Source: Smittium culicis
Lineage: Eukaryota; Kickxellomycota; Harpellomycetes; Harpellales; Legeriomycetaceae
NCBI GenBank assembly: GCA_001970855.1
Contig: LSSN01003154.1
Coordinates: 1-27,151, forward strand
DNA length: 27,151 bases
Reading direction: 5' to 3'
The position numbers were made by a program, and so were the translations under genes. Under the pieces are notes generated by a model that was given only the letters and a program-made list of their open reading frames with translations, was not told the origin of the DNA and did no database searches. This document shows positions 9,058-22,626 of this stretch, piece after piece. The stretch's first letter is position 1. Each line of letters opens with the position of its first letter.

Positions 9058-12000
9058 AATTTACATATAAAAATTAAAATATTTTAGTAATCCATTAATA
9101 AATCTCATTAAAAAAAAACTGAACTTAATTATTTATCCTGGATGTTTTTTAGGGGTATCTACTTAATATTCATTCTGATATTATAACCATTAATTCAACT
9201 ATACTATCATAGATCAAAATATTATTGCGTTTAAAATATTTAAAAAAAATACACGTCAATGGAAATTTCACCAACTTTAATATTTAATTAATCGTTCCCA
9301 ATGAAATATACACTCATTAATCACTTACATATAAAATATAGTTACGTGATATACATAGCTGTTATAAAATATGATAAATAAAAAAAACAATCTTTAAATA
9401 CCTCTATCAAAGGCAATGAATCGGGGAGGCGAAAAATTATAATTAAAATATCATTATAATAATTATCTTCCATATAAAACCAATAAGATACTAAACATCT
9501 TTTATTATAAAATATTTATTTCTAAATATTTAACTAAATCAATATATTGTGACCTGATTTACAATAAAATCACTATAAAATAGAAGCTATGTTTATTGTA
9601 ATCTTTTAAGGACTAATTATAGTATATAATTTAATCATACATGAAATTTTGAAAATTTTCTTTAAATAATATAGTTTATTTTAATTAATAAAGTTGGTAT
9701 TATTGTTGTTTTATAATTATATTTAATATTCCCAAGAAGCAAATATAATATCATGAATCTCAAGATATTTATAAATTAATTTAAATTAAACATAATTAAA
9801 AATTATACTCATATTTAAAAGCTTATTTAATTTTCCAAAAAAATGATTCGAAAATTTTGATCAAATAAAGTTATACAGTTTGGATTTCTGGAATTTAAAT
9901 TAATATAGGTACACAATTTTTTTTTGATTTTTCCACCTGGCAGGTTTTAAGATAAATCCTTAATTTTAATCAAATTAGTATTATAACCATTAATATTAAA
10001 ATTTATACTTAAATTCTATCAATATATCTCTTAGTACCAAAACATTATGTATAGGACTGATAATTTAACCAGTTATCAATGTGAAATTTTTCATTCAGTA
10101 TAATAATAACTCCAATTTTAATATTTTAAATTTGATAAAATATCTTCGATAATATACATCTTATTTTACAAAAAAAATCATTTATCGACCTTATAATAGC
10201 TATGAAGTCGATTTAAATTCATTAAATATCACAGAATCCAAATCATATATTATTATAGCTGTTTTTTTAAACAGTTAAATTTAAGTTTAGACTAACTAGT
10301 ATAAGATTTTATGAAAAAGAAGTATTATTGAATTTTTTTCGTATTAATAAATTATAATTATAGTAATAGCAAAAAATAAAAGAAAAATAAAACTGGTCTA
10401 TTCCTTCAGTTAATTAATGTAAAAAGTCAAAATCAAACAATATAAAGTTTATTTTATATTAATATATTTTCAGGATTATTATAGAGTTGAACCCTTATTT
10501 AAGTCATATATAACAGTTTAAAAATTGTTTTTGGTATTAAAACAGTGAATAAAAAACGATTTTTTTGTTAATTTTTTGCTGTTTTTTTAACTTGAATCCT
10601 GGCATATTTAATGATTTATTAAATATAAAAATTTTGAACACCAAATAATATTCATCAAAGTTTGATAATTTTTTTCATACCTCAGGTTTTATGCCAGTAT
10701 AAATAATTAAGGATATTTATAACTCTAATTTGAAATTAAATAGAATTATGAACATGATGTAAAATTTTTATCTTTACTTTTTACTTATGTCGATAATTAA
10801 TATCTTGGGGAATCAATTTTGTGAAATTATCTTTTCATAAAATAATTTAAAATTTTATTCGACTAGAATAGTTTTAATAAAGATCATAATTTGATAATAT
10901 CTACAAATTTTTAGACCTCAATTATGATAATAATAATCGATAATTATCTACACTAATAGATTCGAATTGTAGTATTCGCAGCCGCTTAAATATTGAAAAT
11001 GCATAACATAGATTATTATTGGTCCATTTTACAATTAAGTACATAACCTCGATTCTAAATAAAACATATTTAAACAAGGCAGAAGCTCTTATTTTCAGGG
11101 AATGCTTAAGACTGATAAGTCTATATTTCTTATATTAATTACTTATTAAATAAACTCATATTCAAATATTGAAATAAATAAATATAAAAAACTTATAAAC
11201 CTGATCGAATTAAGATAATATAAATTTAAAAAAATTTCTTCATAAAAAGTGACACAATATGCAATTTATTATATTTTGAATTAGCTTATACCAATAAAAA
11301 AAGCGAAATTAAATCAATATATAGTAGATTTTCTTGAAAATACATCAAAATTTATCTGCGAATTTTTGTTTCATATAATAAATGAATAAATTTTGAATTA
11401 TGTTATAATTTTAATTTTTTTTGCATATTAACCAGCCTTTGTTGTTGATTAAGTATGAAATTCGGATATTTCACCTTTTTTTAATAAATAATCTCCATCA
11501 AATGATACAATTAAGACTTATACTTTTCTATAAGTTCAATTATTTTATAGTTTTGGGTAAAATTCTATAGATAATTTTTTGGAACTTTAACTGATGTTAT
11601 ATGACATGGTTTCAAATTATCAATAAGAAAAATATTCTATATTTTTTATATAGATATTTTTATTTTAATGAATTCTAGAAAATCGTCGGTTTATAAGTAA
11701 TTATTGGGATAATACTCATGATGAAAGAAATTTGATATCATTTCAAATGATACTAATAAAGAAAAACGATAAAATAATTATATTAGTTAATTTTAATAAT
11801 CATAGTGGCGGTTCAACGTTATTTCTGGGTAATAAAAGCTGTTTTTAATTAAAAATTAATTATCAAATAATTATGATATTTATGATTTTAGTGATAATTA
11901 ATAAACCTAATTAATTCTAATTTGGAAAAACTATAGGTTATCCAACAAATACAACTTTGATTTTTCATACTTAAAAAACTTTAAATATTTTCTAAAATAA

Positions 12001-15000
12001 AAGCTATGTTTCAGGAATAATTAAAAGTTAGTCACCTAACAATAAAAAATAATTAGGTTGTATTTTTCTGCTTGTGCCTATTAAGTTTAATTAGTAATTA
12101 CCATAATTCCATATAATCTATATAAATTTTGGTTGATTATATATTAGTAAGCCAGATCTTAGTTTTTTGTTGTATGATTTTAATCTAATAGAAATTTACA
12201 AATTTTATAATCGATCCATGGTATAAAATATCACTTGAATTTTTTTTAATTTGTTTTAAGTCTAAAATCAGTTTCAATATACTATTTCTATTGATCATAT
12301 GAATTGAAAAACATCAAATTTTTTCTTAATGTATTTCTGTATTTTTATATTCTCTTGAAGTAATATAGCGGTGTGATAAATTAGATTAATAATTTTGTAA
12401 TTGAAATACAATTTTTTATTTTTTTTTATTTTTGAATGAAATTATTTTGTTTAAAATTAATTTATGATACCTATGTAAAAGTTCATAAAAGATAAAAAAT
12501 ATAATTATTGTAAAATACCTATGGTTAATATATAAATTAAAGTATATTTTATTTAAGGTTTGCTATAAAAATTTTATTATAAAATAATTAATTAGCCTTA
12601 TTTTCCTGAAAAAATTTTTACTCACTGCTTCATTATTAATGATTTAGGTTAGTGATCATCATTTTTAGAAAACAATAATATCCAAAATAACCAAGTCTTA
12701 TACGAAAAAGCGATAAAAAAAGAAACAATTCTAATAATAATATAAAGGAATATTATCAATTTGAGGTATTTAAAAATGATTTCCAGAGCTACAATTAAAG
12801 AAAATAATGAATTTTGAAAGTATTGTAACATTATTAGTTACTAAATTTTCTTTTAACACGCTTTAATTTTTTGGGAAAATCTGAATTTATTAAAAAAAGA
12901 AAAAAAATTTTATAAATTTATTTTAGCGGTTTTTATTTTTGAATTTTTCTACAAATATGGTTTATTTATTATTTTTAATCCATTTTCTTAGAGATTATTA
13001 TGATAAACTGTGTGTAACTTTATTAATTTTTTATTTTATTTTTATAGAATCAGTTTTCATCCCTGAGGTGATTTTTCCTTCTATTTAATCAAAGAATTTG
13101 CACTTAAATGAAGTCGATTTCCTTCTGTTTTTTTTTTACATTATGTTACTCAATTATTTTTCTCTTTGTATATCGCACTTAGGACGTAAAAAATCGAATT
13201 TGAGGTTGAAAAAAGTAGTTAAAACTTAAATCATTTCTCGCTTTATAGATTACCCAGATTTATATGGCTTGAAATAAAGGGTTGTAATCTATCAAAGCTA
13301 TTAATTATATCGCTCGATTTTATTTGCTCTAGTTTTAGATTTATTTTTCACCAATGTTTTTTATGAACTTAAGGATTTGGCTTCAGAACTCAGATACTTT
13401 AGGGCAGGTGTAAAATGTATATAAACGATTCACCTTTTTTTTGCGCAAACTAAATTCTGCTTTTGCTAGTATTTTAATTTTAGTTAATATTCGACCTTAA
13501 TAAATCCGGTTATTAAGTAATAACTAGATCAAATATTTTATTTTATAAGATAAATTCATTTTTTGGGTCTTTTTTCATTGATTTTTGGAGCTTTTAGTTC
13601 CGGTAACCACCATTTGAGGCTGATAATAAGTGTCTCCTTACCTTTCGAAAATTATTATATCCATTTCTTAGTACTTCATACATTAATTAGCTCATTTTAT
13701 AATCTTAGCTTAGCATACCAAACTTTTGTGATATAAAATTTTTTTTTAGGTAAACCCACTCTTTAATAGCGACTTTCAGAACTACAGATAAAATGGTTAC
13801 AAAAATTTCATTTTTTTAAACGAATAAAAAAAGAAATTAAATAATATTATTCATTTATGGGCTAAATTAATAATATAAGAAATTAAAAATCAAAGTTATA
13901 AAAGCTATTTATCTGATTGAAAAGTTTCAAAGTCCAAAAAAAAAAATCAGAATTTTTATTTATCCAAAAATTCAGTGTCTTTATTTTATTTTATTTAGAT
14001 CTTTTTTTTTTTCGTTTTCCTATATCTTTATATTGTTTCAATATTTTCCCGTTATTCTGTTTCGAATTCCTCGGTAATAAATAAGTAAAATTTTGATTTT
14101 TTTATGAAGGAATTATTTATCATTATAAATATTTAATATTCGTCATTTTAATTTGATCTTATATATTTAGGTACTTTTACATGGATTTCCTAAAATATTC
14201 GCTACTGTATAAAATCAAAAAATTGACAAAAAAATATATAAAAGCTTTATATAAAATGTTCAAACTTTTTGAAGTGAGATAATTATATACTATTTAACTG
14301 TATTTTTGGTTATTTGTTTGAATTTTGATTTTTTTTCTTTGGAAACATCAAGTTTTTCATTTGTAATTATTTTAAATATAATAAATTATATAATCAAAGA
14401 ATGCTTTATAACTATAAAAAAATTAAATAATTTCCCACTTACTGCGAGGATAATTAGAATTAATTATAGTATTATATTAAAATTTTTTTTACATTATTAG
14501 AAAATACTTGTTATGGTGTAATAAATATTTTCTGAACTAACCAATAAAAATAAAGGCTTTAATTTTTATTTTTTGCATAGAAAATCTATTTTGGTATACT
14601 GTAAAAAACCCTTCAGAAAAAAAAAAATCAAAACTACATATATAATAGGACGCTTATCATTCACCAATAAAAGCTAGCCTTTCCAAAACGTATTCTTGTT
14701 CTATTTTCCTATTTCTCTTCCTCAAAATTGCTCTATTTTTAGTCTTAGTCTTATTCTTATTATTAGCTTTAGTCTTAACCTTTCTTTTTTTTAACTAAAA
14801 TTGGGTGATTTTATTCCATATATTCGTTACTTTAAATAAAAAATATCTTATGAATCTCTAATCCTTGAAAAAGCCAAGGTTTTTTTTAGAAATCTGTTTT
14901 ATAAAGTTTTGAAAGAATTCAGAATATCTTTTTAACTATGTTAAGTCATATCTTGATTTTTTTAAAATATATTAAAGTTTTAATAATACACTGCTTGCGT

Positions 15001-18000
15001 TAAGTCTAAGATTTTTCTATCATATTATCTCATTGTATTTTTTTCTAAATTATGAGGCTACCCATATGATCGCAGAGCCTACAATAAGGATGTTCGTCCC
15101 CTTAACTGGTAAAAATATTTCATATATTAGGGAATAATTTATAAAAACTACATGCACCATTTAAATAATAGTTAATTCTTATATAACTTATATTTAATAT
15201 GTATATAGTTTATTTTTGTAATTTAAATAAAATTTAAGAATATTATGAGCGTATTTTAAGGGCTAAATGGTACAAGATATAATTAATTTATGATACTAGA
15301 GCCATAGAAATTTAATTATGGATGGTATTTATCTTCAGAAAGGATTATTTTGTCAATAATAATTTTATTTGTACAAAATTATTTCATTCTCACTTTTAGC
15401 CTTGGTAATAAAATTTAAATATGTACAAATTAAAGTTAGTGGAGACATTATATTAAGCAAAATAAAGTATTATTCTTTAGATTCTAGTCTATAAAAACTC
15501 AAATTATTGTAATTTTACTCCATTGGTGAATCTTTAATAATTACAGACTCTATTTTTTCGTATAATTTAATATTTAACACAGAAGCCTCTAATAAAAAAG
15601 CATAAAATTACATCTATTATTTATATTGCAATCTGTAATTGAAAAATACATCTTCAATTGTTGTTTTAATTCCAAATTTGTTTTTTACTATAGTTTATCG
15701 TGTGTTATAGGCTTCAAAAAATTATAATTAAAATTTAAAGTACTATTTTAACAATGATATTCCACATAGAATTAATTAGCTGTAAAATTTTTTAAAAATA
15801 GTAAAATCAAGGAATGCTTCAGTATTTACAGTAAAAGTTTAAAATTACTTTTAGTGTTCAAGCATGAATAATGTCTTTTAGTTGTGGTACAACAACCAAA
15901 TTTGCTCGATTCGTGCATTGATGTATTTACTATTTGCGATTAGCATGAACAAGTATTATGTGGTTATAAAAAAGTATTAGTTTTTATTAGCATGTATATA
16001 TGACTATAAAGAAATGTATGAATATGAACTAAAAAGTTAAAAGAAATAAGACTTTAATTTATTCCATAAGAAAAGGCAATACACGCTTTTTTACATCAAA
16101 GTTTATTAAAAAAAGGTTATAAAAATGTGGGTAAAAACGTATTTGATATTTTAAAAGATTGATTGTTTTGTAATAAAAATTAAACACATTATTGTATTAT
16201 TCATTATTGGGAAAATAAAATAACTATTAAAATAAAATTATTACCCAGTGAAAGTATATATGAAATATCTAGATATTGATATAAAAAATTTTGCACTTGA
16301 ATAATTTATACTTAGTCAATTTTTACGATAGTAAAATTTAGCTTCAATTCAATTTAAGTTAATTTTGTTGAAGTATTCAATTGACCTATGTTTATAAATA
16401 GCACAGTATTTAATTTATATACTCTCCTCTATATTTTATACCTTCAAAATTAATGATTTGTTATTTAAATATTTATTTTATTCGAATATTATTAAAAAAT
16501 CATTGTTACATTAAATTAATATTTTAATTCCAAATAGTTAAAATTATAAAATTATACAAATATATTATAAATATATTGTATCAAAATAATTTTGATATAA
16601 TAAATATAATATTAACCAAAAATTTGAACCACAAACTCGAAAAAACGAAAAAAAATACCAATTTTCTCTCAAAAGAGTTTTTAAATGAATCTTCGGATGA
16701 TTTTTTTTCATCTTTCAAAACCTATCATATTCATTTAAATCATTTTGAAGGCATATAATCTGTTTCATATAATTAGATAATAAAAATTTCACAAAACTAA
16801 AATAAAACCATAAAAAAATACTGTCTAAATTATTTAGCGAAAGATACTTATACCCTAAGTACGCGTATAAAAATTCCGAAATAAGATACAAAGCATATGG
16901 ATATTTCATTCAAAAACCGAATTTCACGTTTCTGCTTAAATTAACTAGATAAAAGATTAATTGTTTGGTATTTGATTTGTTATAACTAAAATTTTAGTTT
17001 TAATCTTGAGTATATATTAATTTATTGTATAGTGGGAATAATCTGACATATTACTTTATTAAAATTATTTTTAATATATAAATATCAAAATATATTTTCT
17101 GCTGTAATATTAAAATTTTCATTGATAACATTGGATAAAAATGTAAAAAATAGCTACTAAATTTTTGTCATATTGATCATATGATGTACATAATTAATAT
17201 ATAATTTATTGAATAATCAAAAAAGAGATCTATTTAGGAATCGCTATTTTAACTGAAATAAAATTTAAAAAATTGTTCTTAATCTAAAATATCGGCTTAA
17301 TTCTTAGGTACCAAACTTAGGGTTAATTCGTAAAAAAATTTCTTAATAATAATAATTAAATTTTTTTTAAATGAATTAAAATTTTAATTAATAAATTATG
17401 TTTAGAATTTAATATGACTTGGAATCTTTTTTTGATATGAATTTTCTGTAAAATATTTACAGTTAAAATAGACAATCGTTATTCTAAATGCTCTTTTGTT
17501 ATTGAGTGTTTATTATTTTTTATAAATTTATTTTAAAAGATAGTAATCATTACTTAGAAAATTAAAAATTTCAGCATCATTAAATATAACTTAAAAATAG
17601 TTATTCTGCTCATTTGATACAAATATTTATTCTTTTATCATTATTTTAAATAAACTGAGTATAATTTCAATACTTTTTTATATACAATTAAATATAATTT
17701 ATATGTTAACATCTGGAGTATTTACTGATTGATATAATAAAAAAAGTTTTCCCCAATGTTTTAATATCTTTATTTTTTATTAAAATAAAATTAAAAAAAC
17801 TTTTAATTATGATTATTACCGTCTAAATATTAATTATGATGCTTTATTACCTTACAAAAAATATGCATTAAATATCTACCTTTTTAAACAGCTTTAATAA
17901 TAATAATAATAAACTAAAGAATGTTGTTTAGTGTGTTAATGTATATAAATTACGATAAAATAAAAATTAGAAAATTTTATGGAGTCTCAATGTTTAATGT

Positions 18001-18582
18001 ACAATCAATATTTCTGAGCAGAAAATTTTTTTTAGGAAATGGATTATTCTAGTAAAGAAAACGCCTATTTTTAATTAATGGGCGATTCAAACGGTCTGGA
18101 TAGCATCTTCTTCTAAGAGCAAATTTTTGATTTGCCTTTACATATCACGACCAATTTATTGGCTCTTGAGCGGATATAAATTCAAAAAATATCAATAAAA
18201 CTTGAGGATTTTTTTTTTCTTTTTGGAGGCAAAAGGTTTGTTTTCGCTAAATGCTTCAACTGTGAAAATATCGTTTACTTTAATTATTTTTTATGAAAAT
18301 AGTATGCATGAGGATAATTAATTATCAAGTAAAAAAAAAAGGCTTAGCACCACCCCATGCACTCATTAAACTATTTCTGGTTTTGTTCTATTGACGAAAA
18401 AAAAAGTTGAAATTGCTAAAAGATATTAGTCGATAAATATGCTTCTTTTTGAGTATGTAATAAAAAATGGATTAATAATTATGGTATATATTTAGCTAAA
18501 TCAAATTAGAGTTACGCATCTTCTTGTCTAGATCTTTTTTTTTAAATAATCTTTATTCAAATTAAATTAAGAGACATTATAT
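9058..18582. other. Gene-free, extremely AT-rich region (9.5 kb)
   Basis: No open frame here exceeds about 65 codons, and those present are made of Ile/Lys/Asn/Phe with no motif. Base content is far below the genes: line 9481 has 8 G/C of 60 and line 9661 has 6 of 60, against 29 of 60 in line 661 of the AAGAB-like gene. Homopolymers, AT palindromes and short TAA repeats (17896-17911) abound. A degenerate CTTAGT/CTTATT tract lies at 14740-14780. I see no tRNA, no transposon protein and no long repeat. Slightly GC-richer islands occur near 13380-13440, 13590-13640 and 18060-18370. Possible natures are centromeric DNA, a fully decayed transposon graveyard, or plain AT-rich spacer. Confidence 0.7.
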
Positions 18583-21358
18583 TCAAAACGTGCGTTTACG
18601 AAAGTGTTTGACTAGAATGTTCGAAAAGTCTCTGATTAGAATTGAAGACGATCCGGTAATTTTATACAAGTAATAAACTATAGTTTAATTTAAAGAGAAT
18701 GAAATTTTTGTTAGAGTTGACAAATAGGTTATGTGGATATATAAATATTAAAGAGGATAAAGAGAAGTCTTACACAGTATGATAAAGTTAAAAACAGAGT
18801 TGTTATTTCTTAATATAAATAATTTCTTTTTATAAGAACTGGTTAGGAGCCTAAAAAAAATAAATTTAAAAAAAAAATTAGATAAATCAAGTATGAAGTA
18901 ATGCTTAAGAGTATATAAATAATTCATAATTTATAATTTAATTAAAAAAAAAACACTTACAAATAAAAAGCAAATAAAGGAATTGCCTTTCCAAAAACCA
19001 GTTCAGTTAGGTTTGATAAAAAGTCTAAAATCTCGATGCTAGAGTATGTGCTAAAATCAACACCATTTAAGTGAAATCCATGAGACAACTCGAGGTTAAG
19101 CTTTGATAGGAGGTAACTAAATTTTTTACTCCAACCAGAGTAGCCCCAGGAAACTGAATAGCTGTTAGTTGCAACATTATCTACGAGGAATTCAGGATTT
19201 TCTGGTTTATTAATAGGTAAATTAAATATGATGTTATAAAAATTTGGTCTAATGTCGGAAATTATTTGTTCAGAGTCTGCACTGTAGAGTTCTGTCTGTA
19301 ACTGGATCAGTTGGTTTGATAAAGGTGATACAAAGTTCAATATAGACTTGGAAGAAAAAATACTATGAATTAAAAGATAATAAGAGGCAGAAGCAGATAA
19401 AATTAAAGCTTTAGATTTTGTGCTATTTTTTCCGTCCTTTAAATTCGATAGCAGTAGATAGCTGTAAACAACTGAGTTACTGATATTTTCTAGATTTTTT
19501 GAGGCAAGAGTTGTTACCTCAATCCCAAAGCTGGAAAAATTAAAAGAGTTATGAATTTTTTTAAATTTGTATCTTTCTAAAGTACATAAAAATAAAATTT
19601 TATTCAAAACTTTTGAAACTAGCCGTAGCAGTATCGAGTAACCAAATAGTTTTAAGGTGGTTCTTAGATTTGATGAGTTTGAAAGCGATGTTTTTGAAAA
19701 TGATCGAGTAATTGTAAATCTATATGGTTATTTTTAATGGTTAAATAAGTTTATAAATGATATTAAAATAAAATATATTTCGTAAAATAATTAAGGCTTT
19801 TCATATAGAAATAAACGAATTACAATAATTGGTCAAAGCAAATTGAAGAGAGAATAGGATGCAGAACAGTAATTCCACCAGTTGAAAGGAATAAAATATA
19901 GTACATTAAACCCTTAGTAGGGAATAAAATAACATTATCGCTACTTTTTTTAACAGTATTAATAGATAGGTTTTCGCTGTAAGTTTCAGGTGTAAAATTT
20001 ATAGAGTTTTTGTAATTTGAGCTAGTTCTAAATTCGGGGACGGGGTTGGTATTCAGGGTATAATTATTGTCGCCAAAATCTAAATTTTTATTTACAAGAG
20101 AGGATTTTTTATAATTATTTAAAATGTGTTCAGGATCGCGAGAGCTATTTGAGAAGTTGTAATTTTCCAAATAGTTTGAGGGGTAGTTATTTACAGGGTT
20201 TGTATAGCTAGAGCTTGATTTGTTGAGATTAGAGTTGTAATTATAATTATCAAAGTTATAAGAGTTGTGTTTTTTTTTGTTTTTAACAAAGTTGGGAGAT
20301 TGTGTAGAAGATCTACGATTTTCGGGGTTAAAGTGTTGAGAGGAATAGCTTAGTCGAGAGGTTGGTCTAGTGGATGGGTTGCTGTTGAAAATATTAAAGT
20401 TATTCAAGTCGATGGGTAAACTAGTTTGTGGATTTTTGTTATTAAAATATTTTTGTGTGGAAAGTTTTTTATAGATTGAATCGTTATCGCTATCTATACT
20501 AGATGAATTTTCTGAATCAAACCAGATTCTAGAGTAACTTTTTTCCTGAGGTGGGTGGAAATTGTTATTTTTGTAGCTATAATTTAAAAGAGTTTCTTCT
20601 CCAATAATTGAAGGATTATCAATATCGCTAACGGAATTTAAATCGCTAAAATAATCGTTTTCTAGATCTAGTAAAGATTCAAATGAGGATATTTAAAAAG
20701 GATAAGGTTTAAATGAGAAAGCTTAGAAAAAAAAAGAGGAGGGGGGAGGAATGAGGTAATTACCAATTGAGGATTTTCTAGAATTTTCCTTTTTAAAGAA
20801 AAGAGAATTGGGGTAGTTATTAACGTTTGGGGGATTTTTGTTTCTGAAAGATTTTTGGGCACCTCTTATGATTGAGTTGCTGAAATCAGTGAATCTTGAA
20901 GAGGTGGAATCTGTCTCAGAGAATTCGGAGTATTCATCGTTTGTGAAACTATACCTTGAGTTTGAATCGAGAGATAAAGAAGTGCGGGCAGTACTTGTAC
21001 CGCTTACGTTATAGTAGTCATTTTTTTGTTTTAGCATTAAGTCATCGTTTCTACGCATACCTACGTATAGTATATCATCGTTATTAGTGTGAAAGGCTGA
21101 GCTACCATACAAAGAGGCGTTATTTATGTTTTCATTGTTAAATTGGAAAGGGTTTTGAGGGGGATTCTTATCAAAGGCGGGAGGATGGTAATCAATATTG
21201 GAAAAGTTTTCAGAGCTTTTTTTCTTTGATTTTCTAATTTTGGGTGTGTTATTGCTTATGTTTGAGGGTAATAATTCATCTTGATATGTAGAGTCTATAC
21301 CCTTTGGATTTCTATATGAGTGAGGAGTATTCTCATTTTCAAAACGGAAATCATTCAT
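18583..21358 (-). CDS. Asn/Ser-rich protein with C-terminal hydrophobic segments, five exons, unknown family
   Basis: Complement of join(18583..18677, 18774..18850, 18961..19719, 19824..20667, 20764..21358), giving 789 aa. Each junction was picked from GT-AG signals and keeps one frame: introns of 96 bp (GTAATT), 104 (GTAATT), 110 (GTAAGT) and 96 (GTAAGA, with CTAAC near its 3' end). Residues 1 to about 440 are low-complexity, rich in Asn, Ser, Tyr and Pro, and probably disordered. Hydrophobic stretches follow near 445-480 (GLMYYILFLSTGGITVLHPI), 500-527 (LKLFGYSILLRLVSKVLNKI), 724-738 and 751-766 (FNFIILFYYLYKI), so it is probably an integral membrane protein with a basic tail (KHFRKRTF). 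The segment SVSWGYSGWSKKFSYLL looks folded. I do not recognise the family. The last exon is the least certain: an unspliced reading would stop at 18748. A divergent neighbour starts at 22627. Confidence 0.6.
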
Positions 21359-22626
21359 AGTATTAATAAAGTACGATTTATCAAAAAAGACATTTAAAGG
21401 GAAAAAAAATAAGAAAGAGTTTGAGGTAAAGGGGATAGTGTCAAATAATATGGTATATAGGAATGTATGACCCTTAGACAGCAGGGCTTTTGTAGTAAAA
21501 GTTGTAATTTAATTTTCAAAAAGGGGCTTAAAATGGCAGTGAATGTGATTAAAGTGTTGTTCAGTTTCAGCTTGATTTTTTTACGAAGAATTCTCTGTAG
21601 CTTTAATATCGCCGAAAACATCAATAAGCTCTGTAAAAAAATTCTGGCCAATAAATGGCGAATTTCTACAATTGACAGTGAATAGGCACCTTAAGGATCA
21701 GTGATAAATAGACCTATTAAGTGTGCGCATAAAGCAGACATTTAAAATCAAGGTGAAAACATAAATTGCCAATGATAATCGTTCCGCTGACTTTTATGGG
21801 CGAATTAAAGTTTTAATTTTAATTTTAATTTTTGGCACGGTAGACACGCCACAAGGCACAGCATGTAATTAATTCAAATCATATCTCTGATAGGAGGTAA
21901 ATTTCAAATTTTTTATTTAGGTGGGCCATTTAGACACACAAAAGTCGTTTCCCAGCAAGAGGAGACCATTCAACTGTTAACCCCGAATAATTAGAATGAC
22001 TGATAAGCGGTTAAAATACAGGGGAGGTATGATTTAAGTATATAAACTCAAGATCGGAGTATATCGGCTTAGCCCTTTTAGAGGGCGGTTCTCGCCTTTT
22101 ATACTACAAAATCCAGTTAGCTGAATCCAAAATAATAAGTCAGTATTCAAATCTTGAATACCATTGGATGAAATTTAATTTAGCAAATAAAAATTAAAAT
22201 AAATGGTTTAGCCAATAATGGTGTTTAATTACGCTTAATAGTATTGACCCTCGAAGAGTTGGACGGATTTGTACTCAAGCTGCTATTGATTAACTATAAT
22301 TCCTTTTGTTTGCGTCCAAGAAGCTACGATAAGATTTGCTGTGGAATTAAGTGAATTATTACATGCTTTCTTGATTATGAACCAATAGTGTCCTATAAAC
22401 AGCCAAATCATATTGGATTGAATATATTATCGCTGCCAATACTAGTTGATAATTCGAAATCTAATTAAAATCAAGACGAATAAATCTGTGCTTTTTTATT
22501 AGCTATATCGCCAAATTCTGATTTCGCAAGTTCACAAGTATAAATAATATAAGTGCCCTTTTTTAACCATACAGTCTTATCAATATCCAGTTTATACAAA
22601 ATAATTTTGAAAAAACAAACTATATT
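21359..22626. promoter_or_regulatory. Divergent intergenic/promoter region (1.27 kb)
   Basis: It separates the starts of the minus-strand membrane-protein gene and the plus-strand mitochondrial gene, so both promoters should lie here. Base content is higher in G/C than the desert. Next to the minus-strand start, the coding strand is CT-rich (plus strand GA-rich at about 21400-21440), as in many fungal promoters. A CCAAT box lies at about 22212, and a TATA-like TATATAAA precedes a compact inverted-repeat structure at 22058-22105. Open frames at 21394-21685 overlap each other on both strands and look like chance. Confidence 0.45.
22058..22105 (+). other. Compact nested inverted repeats (possible structured RNA)
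   Basis: AGTATA at 22058-22063 pairs with TATACT at 22100-22105. Between them GCCCT/AGGGC (22072-22076 and 22082-22086) and GGCG/CGCC (22084-22087 and 22093-22096) can form, but not both at once because they share bases; TTTT follows the second. A TATATAAA lies about 16 bp upstream. It resembles no RNA family I know. Confidence 0.3.

Noticed and set aside
12649..16909. Several 60-65 codon frames inside the AT-rich desert (12649-12831, 14306-14500, 16576-16758, 16715-16909)
   Set aside because: Composed mainly of Ile, Phe, Lys, Asn and Tyr as expected from base composition; isolated, overlapping or antisense, no motif.
18748..18850. Fourth exon of the membrane-protein gene read straight to TAA at 18748
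   Set aside because: A good donor (GTAAGA) within it and an acceptor at 18678 with a CTAAC branch-like site give a longer, coding-like C-terminus ending at 18583 with an intron of the usual size. The alternative stays possible.
19820..21358. Two or three separate minus-strand genes instead of one
   Set aside because: The stops between the open frames lie inside sequences with GT-AG borders of 96-110 bp whose removal keeps one frame throughout, and the low-complexity composition is continuous across the first junction.
22093..22102. CGCCTTTTAT, similar to the invariant loop of U5 snRNA, preceded by GGTTCT as in yeast U5
   Set aside because: No AGAACC-type partner follows to close the stem, and no Sm site (AATTTTTTG) or 3' hairpin is found downstream; treated as coincidence.
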